NCBI GenBank assembly: GCA_949152475.1 | Contig: OX424560.1 | Location: forward strand, 7,812,001 to 7,876,000 | Reading direction: 5' to 3' | From: Terebella lapidaria | Lineage: Eukaryota > Annelida > Polychaeta > Terebellida > Terebellidae | Length of the DNA stretch: 64,000 nt | Shown here: one piece after another, positions 12,201 to 21,200 of the stretch | How the letters are laid out: every line of letters begins with the position of its first letter | How positions within the stretch are numbered: position 1 is the first letter of the stretch | The notes under the pieces: generated by a model | Seen by the model: only the letters and a program-made list of their open reading frames with translations | Databases searched by the model: none | Told to the model about the DNA's origin: nothing | Made by a program: the position numbers and the translations under genes

Positions 12201-15200
12201 CCATTTCCGCTTGCGGACCGACCACGGTTCGCTGAGATGGCTCCTCAACTATAGTGAGGCCGACGGCTTGGTGGCCCGGTGGCTCGTCAAACTCCAAGAG
12301 TATGACATGAAAATTGAGCACCGCGCCGGTAAGTTGCACGGCAACGCGGACGGCTTGTCCCGTTGTCATAAGTGCAAGAATCCTGGCTGTGCAGGGATGG
12401 CTCCATTCCAGCACGCCGCGGATTCTTCCTCAGACTCGGAAGTGGACCTTCCGGGGAGACCGCAGGCCGCCGCCCCCTCTAACAACACGGCGGCCGGAGC
12501 AGCAGGAGTTCACTCACGCGCGAGGACCCGCCGTTACCGGCGTTGGCGCCCCGCGTTTGAAGCGGAGGTGCGGCTCAGCTCCAGCGAGTCTTCCTCAAGT
12601 CCGGCGGTGTACTCCTCGTGGGTACCCTCGTCCACGGACGAATCTGAGTATGAGCGGTCCTTACCCCCTGTGGTGATGGCCGCTGCGGCGCAGTCGGACG
12701 CGTCGGATGAGGGGCCTAATTACCTAGGTGGCTACTCTCCGGCGCAGCTGGCTGCGAAGCAGAGAGCTGACAGTGCTCTGGCACCGGTAATCCAAGCCCT
12801 CGAGGCCGGCCAGAAACCCTCTAAGGATGAGCGGAAAACCTACAGGGAGGAGACCCAGTCTCTCATCTCCCAGTGGGAAAGGCTCTCCTTGAGGGATGGC
12901 CTCTTGTACCGGCGCTATGAGCCTCCGACTCCACTGCCTCCTATATGGCAGTTGGTGCTTCCGGCGGAGCTGCGGAAAGAAGTACTCCACCAGTTGCATG
13001 ACCTCCGGGTGACCGGTCACTTGGGAATCCGGAGGACCGTCCATAGGCTACAACAGCGCTTTCATTGGCCTGGTAGCAGTTTGGACGTGCAACGGTGGTG
13101 CGCAGCCTGCCCACGGTGTCAAGCTCGGAAAGGAGTTCCGGCTCCTGGCCGCCACCCCTTAACCACGGTTAAGGCTGGCGCGCCGTTTGATCGGATAGCT
13201 TTGGATATACTGGATACCCACCGGGTTACCCCGCGTGGTTTCCGGTACATCCTAGTGATTTCCGACTATTTTACCAAGTATACCGACGCCTACCCACTGC
13301 GCCGCCAGACTGCGGACGAGGTAGCTCGGTTATTGGTGAATAGATGGGTGGTGTACCATGGGGTACCTAAACAGGTACATTCGGATCAGGGCACGCAATT
13401 TGAGAGCAACCTGTTCCGAAATCTAGCACAGATGCTAGGCAGTACCAAGGTGCGGACCACCCCCTACAGGCCCCAGTCTGATGGCCAGGTCGAACGCTTT
13501 AATCGATCGGTCCTCAACATGCTGGCGGCCTTTGTGAATGATCGTGCGAATGATTGGGATGACCACCTCCCGTACGTCTTAATGGCGTACAGGTCGTCGG
13601 TCCACTCTTAGACCGGAGTTACTCCGCACGCGATGTTGTACGGCCGGGAGCTAAATTTGCCCGTGGATATTATGTATCCGACTGCGGCAGAGACCGGCGC
13701 AGTACCCCAGTGCGGTCCGGAGTACGTGGAGTGGATTCGCCGCGCCCTGGCGAACGCCCATGATTTCGCGCGCGCGCGCCTGGACAAGTCTGCCATCCGG
13801 CAGAAGCGAGGCTATGACGCCCATGCTAAGGGTAGGCCAGCTTTTGCGGAAGGCGACAAGGTGCGCTACTATTATCCGCCGCTTTAGCAAGGCAATAAAT
13901 TTGCTAAGCCGTGGATAGGCCCGTTTACCGTACTGAAACAGGTGACAGATGTGGACTACCGGATCCGGAGGGATTCCGATCCGGACAGGGTTCTGGTTGT
14001 CCATATCGATAATCTGAAGAAGTACGAGGGCCCGCTTGTCATGGATCCGCTAATTCAAGATGCGGAACCGGATGATGCTCCCGTATGGGATCCGTCCGGT
14101 CAGCATCCGCGGACTCCGGACGAGCGTGTGCGCCGTATGGTGGGCCTCCCGGACCTCTCTGACCCGTCAGATGATGGACTGGGTGGCTATCAGCCAGATG
14201 ACGGCGATCCGCAGGTACCCCCACTCCCTCCAGTACCTGCGGATGACGGGCGGCCACGCCGGAAACCACGTGCGCCAGCCCGGTATGGGTGGGAATAACC
14301 TTCCGCCCATGCGGATGCGTCTGCGGTACCCGTCTGTCATACTATGGATGGGTTTTAGGTCATTCCGTGAGAGTCCGCACGACTTACCTCCGCGGGTGGC
14401 TACTTTGTGGCTATCTTCGGAGTTGAGGTCCGCGGAGACTTTCATGTCGTAACGCCGCCGCTCCGCATCCGCCCTCCTGTAGTTTCTAGCGCCAGGGACG
14501 TGCGGATGGCCTGTCCGCACCTTGTGGACGGCTGTCCGGCGTAATCCGCACAACGGTTACGCTGGCCGGACGAATTTACTGATCCGGCCGGACGCCCCTG
14601 GTCCCGGGACAACCTCTTATATGGCCAGACTGAGGTTGGGATTTACGTCCGCTACGGGAGAAGCGCCTTCCCACGGATTTGGGGAACTGGCTCTGGACGC
14701 GGGGACAGTGTCCGCAGATGAGGACTGATGTCCGCGGTTCGTCCGCGTGACTCGTCCGGCGTCCGCGGCGCTTTAAGATGACGCACTTCGGTGTAGTTAT
14801 CCCCCGTGAGCCACTACTGTAATTGCGGTTATAGTAGTTTAAGGTTTCTACGGCAGGAAACCGTTTACCATTATTTATAATGGACCGGCTGTTAAGTCCG
14901 CGCGTGCGGACCAGCCGCGGCAGTGGGGGACGCTCATTTTCGTCCGGATCGCACCTTATAATACGCGGTCCTGCCGGGATGACCGGATCCCCGGCCCCTT
15001 TCTAAGAAGGGGGTCGTATTGTACATGCGCAGCATGCTTTGTGGCTTTTAATCCCTATCATTGTCATTGGATAAGGTCAATATGCCAAATTTATGGTGGA
15101 CGTTCGTTCTGGACTCCGTCCGCGGGCAGTTCTGGACGTCCGCCGGCTATTGATTTCATCATGTTAGGGATCCTCTAGATTGGGCGCCGGCATGACGGGC

Positions 15201-18200
15201 ACGTTCCCCCTAGCCATAGGGGCTACGGACCATGCCGGCTCCGCGTCTAATCTATTGGTTCCGCGCTCCGGTAGTCGTTTGGATTGGCTCTGGGTTGGAC
15301 CGGACACCGCTCCGCGGTCGGGCTGTACGTTGGGGTTGCTAGTGGGCGGGTCGCTACCGCCCATAGGGCGCCCAATTGTCTGTCCGGACGTCATGGGTAT
15401 GTCCGATCGCCCTGTAAGCGTACCAGCGGCTATGGGGAGTGATTTTGTTTATTTTCCATCTCACCTTATTATTTAGTGAGTGGATTATATAAGCCACAAG
15501 TGTGCGGCATGTCTCTGGAGAATTCTGTTCTTGCTCGATTAATGACACAATTGAGACAAGTATGTGAAATTTCCTTTCCGGTGCAATAGAGAGTAAGAAA
15601 TCGGGAGATTTCCGCTCTCGAAAGAGGGGTGTAAGGAATTGCGTTAATTTTGACAGTGACGGATTGATGTGCATATCCGAAAAGACTGGAGAATGACAAT
15701 TTATTGTTGTTTTCGTCTGACATAATCGTAACAACCACAAGTTAGTGGTTACTGTCAATTTTAAGCCCAATTTCCACCTTGCTGTGTGATTAATTTTACG
15801 TCATTGACCGCCGGTGCGGACGCTAAAGCGAATGACTAATCTTAATTACAATATATATTTGCGAGGTCCCCCGGGATAGAAATACATTTTCTACCCGTAT
15901 ACATGGAGTGTGAGGAGTCACCGGAGGGAAATGATTGTTTCCGCATGAGTTTATAGTGTTTGAATTTTGGTTCGAGCAATGTGTCATTTTGACCGGGGAC
16001 AGAAGTTTTCAGTGACTCCGCGTGCGCTGCTACGCGTGTAGAATAGCTGTCAACATTTGCTGCATGTATATTTATACAACAATGTCGAACCCGGATTATT
16101 TATTTAATCTCCAGATGTGTAGCGCATTTGTTTTGTGCCATCCGCATTTCGTCCGCCGATGCGGCGCTGAATTCCGCGGGATCCGCGTGTCCGGTGTTCG
16201 AGATGCGGGTGATTTTGTCAGTTGTAAACTCCCCATGCGGGCCGTGCTGAAGATGTGCGGGCGGGCGGGCGGCTGCATGAAAGTGCAGACGTCCGTCCAT
16301 CTGCGTGTCTGTACACAGGCCTGTGCGGGTTGCAGTATACAGATACTGGCAGTCGATGCGGCTTGCCGCGTTGGCTTTGATAGCTGTCTGCGACAGCTGT
16401 CCGCAGGTGTATGTGTGTCTGCTAGATGTACATATGTCATGCGGGCGTGCCGGAGTCGCTCCCGCGGCTCCGCCCTGCCTCAGACCCGTTCTGCGGATCT
16501 GAGGAGCCGGCCGGCAGGGCGGTCGGCAACATTTTTAGAGGTACTATTACTTTTGATCACTCGGTGTGTCGTTTTACAAAATTTCTAAATTTAAAGTCTA
16601 ACCTTAAAGATATTCCAAAGACTCGACACACCGTCCTTTTATAACGGATGACCTTCCAAGGTCATCACACGGTTTTGGACCACCTCGGTCAAAATTTTAG
16701 CTTGTTTATGAGGGTTTATTCAAAATTGCAAAGCGCGTTATAGTTTACTCCGTAAGCCCGGGGGTAGTTCCCCATTCTTCCAAAAGGGACTCTTAAAGTC
16801 CTAGTGTCTTGCGCCGTGACTTCTGGGTACCGTTCACCTTGCTTCCTTCGGTCCGCCATGCGATGCCTTCGTCGTGTTTTGCAGTTTTGGGCGCAGGCGG
16901 AACATGTTGGGGACCAACATTGTAAGAAGGGGGTAATGTGGCGATTTTGCCCTAAGCACGCGGCAGGTGTTTGTAAACATAAATGCCATTTATGTGGCCT
17001 TTTCGTACTTGGCCTTGTTTTGACATGCTCCGTTCGAGCGTGCGTTGCCACGGCGACGTATTGTAATTTACGTTCCAGTAAACTATAACAATGGATCGAT
17101 TTAACCTCGCGTGCGCCCTACAGTTTCTGGTGTATTATATATACACTGGAAGCGACTCGTTCGAGGAGATTGTCCAAGATCGAGAGACAGGACGCACACG
17201 AGGCTCGGCCATGAGCTTTGTGTTCCCTGTTTGCGAGTAGTGGGCTCCTAGAGCCCTGGGGACGATTTCCGTGGGGAGGCCCGGGCTGGGAGAGACGAGT
17301 TGCTGACTCGGGGGCCTTCGGCCCTGTGGATCGCCAGCTCTCTCCCTTCCCGGGACATGTGACAGAGGCTCTGGCCAGCATGTCGGACTGTGCGGGGTTC
17401 CGTCCCCGAGGCAGACCGCGGCTCGCCAGGCCCCGCCAGTTAACACCGTAGGGATGAACTAGTTTCTGAACGGTGTCCGTAGGCCTGGGAGTGTCGGGTG
17501 GGCTGTTACCTGGTTACCGTTAATGATGAAGTAGTTACCGTGTCCGCCGCGACCTCCGGTGAGCGGCCCTGCCGCGAGGATCCGGAATAGCGGATGCGCG
17601 TCCGCAAGGACTCGGATGAGAGAGGACTATCCTCGAGGATCCCGAAGAGCGGACGGTAGTCAATAACTTTACAACAATAAATAAAAGAATGCCTGCGGAA
17701 CTTACTGTACATGTATGTATACGCATGTGATGTGATAATGTTCGCTCTCGTCTCGAGTCTTAGCTATATTCGCTGCCTATATTCTCTGAGACACTGATAA
17801 ATTTTTCAAGGAGAGAACTTGAATTTGAATGATGATGTGACATAGATCTACTAAAAGTTGCAGTCAACATATAAAATTTTCTGATCATTTATAATAATAG
17901 GAAGTTTGCTGACTGCTTGGACATGTATTTTCCATCAGGCTGTGTGTTGTCAAGACCACGAACACTGCTGCCCCCAGGACACCGTGTGTAACGTCCAGAA
18001 CGGGACGTGTGAGCCGCTAGGGACTCCCAGAGACTCCGCCCTCACTCGGACACACGCCCCCTCCATCGACCAATCAGACGACAGCATCACGTGTGACGAC
18101 AAGAAGACCACGTGTCAGGAAGGAACAACTTGTTGCAAGATGCTTGACGGATACTACTCATGCTGTCCCTTCCCCAATGTGAGTTAAATTTTGATTGTTC

Positions 18201-21200
18201 ATCAAAGTGAAAATTGTCATGATGTTTATGACTGGGAGGATTGTGAGGTATATTTCAGGATGCAAATTTTGGCAGAGATGTGAGCAGTGGTATACCATAA
18301 ATTGAATCAGGTGCTTCGCCTCTCATATGCACATGATATGATACTGGTGTTGATTCTTTTGGGTTAATCGTTCAATTGATGAACAAAGAATTTTATTTTA
18401 TACATCACCAATTTTAATTACTGCATGCTCCATCCCCATTGAGGTGGGATAATCCATCAAAATATTTAATATTGAAAATTCTAAAAACTGTAGTGGCATA
18501 AACATACTGATTGATTGATCACTGATTGACCGATTGCTTGATTATTGATTTTTTGATGATTGATTGATCCTGTTGTTACCTAGGCCGTGTGTTGTCCGGA
18601 CAAGCTGCACTGCTGCCCTCATGACGAGTCGTGTGACATCAAGCGTGGCCGCTGTGTATCAGGTTCAGTCAGCACCCCGTGGGGTCTGAAGCTGCCTCCC
18701 ACCCCACCCATCTCCTCCCCTGGGCCAGTAGTGGGGGTGGTGTGCCCGGGAGGCCAGTACACCTGTCCCACAGGCAACACCTGTTGTCAGGAGGCCTCTG
18801 GGGTCTACGCTTGCTGCCCCATCCCACAGGTTTGTGGTTGATACTCTTGTATTGCAGGGTAGTTAATTTGTTTCGGTTACCATGGTTACTGTCACAGTTT
18901 CTGTTTTAGTCCGAGTATAATTGTGGCATATCAGACTTCGTATTGAATCATATCAAATGTCAGATGCAAACTGATTTTAATTATGTAAATTTGAATTCAT
19001 AGATACCCTCAGTACAAGAAGTTAGAAGTGAAAGTGTCTTTGAAGTAACATCTCCATCTCCATGAAGTAACTTTCTCCATCTCCAGGCGGTGTGTTGCTC
19101 AGATCACGTCCACTGCTGTCCCCATGGTTACACGTGTGACGTTGCCGCGGGAACCTGTACCTCTGACACAGGCTCCGTCCCTCTCCTCACCAAGACCCCA
19201 CCCGTCGCCATAGGCAACCAGACCCCACCCCCACCCCGTGACGGGTCGCTAGGCAACATCATCTGTCCAGACAAGCAGTCATACTGTCCAGACAAAACCA
19301 CCTGCTGTATGCTGACCACTGGCCAGTATGGATGCTGTCCACTGCCACAGGTAGGACTTTCTAGGATTTTGCGTGTTCATGTAGATTTCGTGGTCGTTTC
19401 CTTCATCTTGCAAATTCCTATTCTTCTTTCATACTGCTACATGTGACATGATGATGAAAATGAATGGACAAATTGTCGTACAGGTTATGTGATAAGTTTT
19501 GACATGTGATGAGTTCTGAGCTTTAGTTTCTTGTTGCAAAATATTGAGAACAAATTGTTAAATGCCATGATGTGATTACAAGACTTTGAATGCTGTTGAA
19601 GGCGACGTGCTGCGCGGACAATGAACACTGCTGCCCGAGTGGATACACATGCGACACGAAGCACGGGTCCTGTATGAAGGCGTCTGAGAGCATTCCTTGG
19701 TCTGAGAAGGTCGCAGCTCAGCCAGTCAGCGCCCAGGTGAGGAAGTGTATTCAATGACACAGCTTGATCATTTGGCAGATGTAGTAGGTTTCAAGTATAT
19801 GTCTTGTATGAGAAAGAACTGAGTAGTTGATCAGTGACCAGTGTAGTATATATGTTTGTAAATCTTTTGGTTCAATTTTTGTATAAGTGCACCAATATGA
19901 AGAAATTCAGTTGAAAAGTATGTAGATTCCTATGTTTGATTGACTCTTCGATGCAGATTTCTCTATCTCTTTCATGTTGCCTGCCTGGAAGTCACCATCA
20001 ATTGACACATTGTTTATAAAATTGCCCTATATCTAGCACTATAATAAACACTGTGGTGATCGCACCTGTGGCATTCAACTTGCTGTTATTTGTGTCTACT
20101 GTCTAGGTGGGAGCCGTGGTGTGTCCGGACAAGAAGTCACAGTGCCAGGATGGACAGACCTGCTGCATGCTGCCAGGCAAAGTGTGGGGCTGCTGTCCCA
20201 TCCCTCAGGTACAGTGCAACAATCTGATGGTGAAATATCATCTGTGTTGAGTTCTCAATGAGTTTCCATCAGAGGTAATTATTTAAAGTTGGAAAATAAT
20301 GGATTGATTATTATCAAAATTGAAATGTCATTGTAACAAATTTGAATGCCAATATCTGAATGAATTTTGATAAAAAAAAGAAACATTAAGTAAGATGTCC
20401 ATGATGATGTCCACATCAGATTATCGGTGTGGAGCAAAGAGATGACTCTATTCTTTTTCACTCAAATGTAGCAACTTGCCTCCGACAGAATTTCTATGAG
20501 TAAAAGCTTAATGAGAACTGTGTGTATGTGGTGGATGACCGTACGATATTCCTTTGTAGGCCGTGTGTTGTTCGGATGGACTGCACTGCTGTCCCAATGG
20601 TATGAGATGTGACGTGTCGACTGGCATGTGTCTGTCTGCATCTAACAGCCTCCAGATCTCCATGTCGGGTGTACATCGAACACTCAGCTTCGTCAGCGAG
20701 GTGAGTGATGCCATAAATGTGGTTGACATACAATACATATCTTGTCTTTATATATTCCACAGAATTAATTCAACAGTTAACTGATGACTTCAGAATATGA
20801 CTTTGCCAATGTTTTGTTTTCATGTTGAACTATGAATTGATGTTGAATAAGAACCATATTTTGTTCCAGGACGCCCCCGCGGCTCTGACACAGACCTGCA
20901 AGGACAAGACGGAGTGTCCAGAGGGCTCCACCTGCTGTCAGATGACCAGTGGGAAGTACGGCTGCTGTCCGTACGCCAGCGTGAGTGTCCAGTCATAGGT
21001 CATGGGGTCAAAAGTCGCAGGTCTAATGTCGCAGTCCCAGTGATATCAACTTAAAATACATCGCCTGGGTCTCTCAGTTCAATTTTTCGGGGAGAATGAT
21101 TATATTCAACTTTTATATGTTGTGATATGATTTCAAAATGATTTCTAAAGTAAAATATATCTAGAGGGAAATACCATAAAGCTCATGTTTGTTTTATTAG

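Larger units (their letters stand above)
14299..16936 (+). other. Gypsy-1 long non-coding 3' region
   Basis: 2.6 kb between pol and the 3' LTR with only short open frames and no envelope-like protein. It is rich in GTCCGC/GTCCGG words. It carries a second purine tract (AAGAAGGGGG near 15005) and a group of stem-loops (16562-16850). The matching region of gypsy-3 (48297-50870) keeps the same landmarks. Confidence 0.75.
6926..17673 (+). mobile_element. Gypsy-1: Ty3/gypsy LTR retrotransposon in progranulin intron 3
   Basis: A 10,748-bp element in the same orientation as the host gene. Two 737-bp LTRs (6926-7662 and 16937-17673, TG...CA) differ at about one position, so the insertion is very young. 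It is flanked by a 4-bp target duplication ACAA (6922-6925 and 17674-17677). The order is LTR, primer site, gag, pol (protease, RT, RNase H, integrase, GPY/F-like end), a long non-coding 3' region, polypurine tract, LTR. That pol order is the Ty3/gypsy (Metaviridae) order. It looks almost whole, with gag open and about two breaks in pol. No envelope gene is seen. Confidence 0.95.

Noticed and set aside
14299-16936. Possible envelope gene between pol and the 3' LTR of gypsy-1
   Set aside because: Only short frames are present, with no signal peptide, furin-like site or transmembrane pattern, and none is shared convincingly with gypsy-3.
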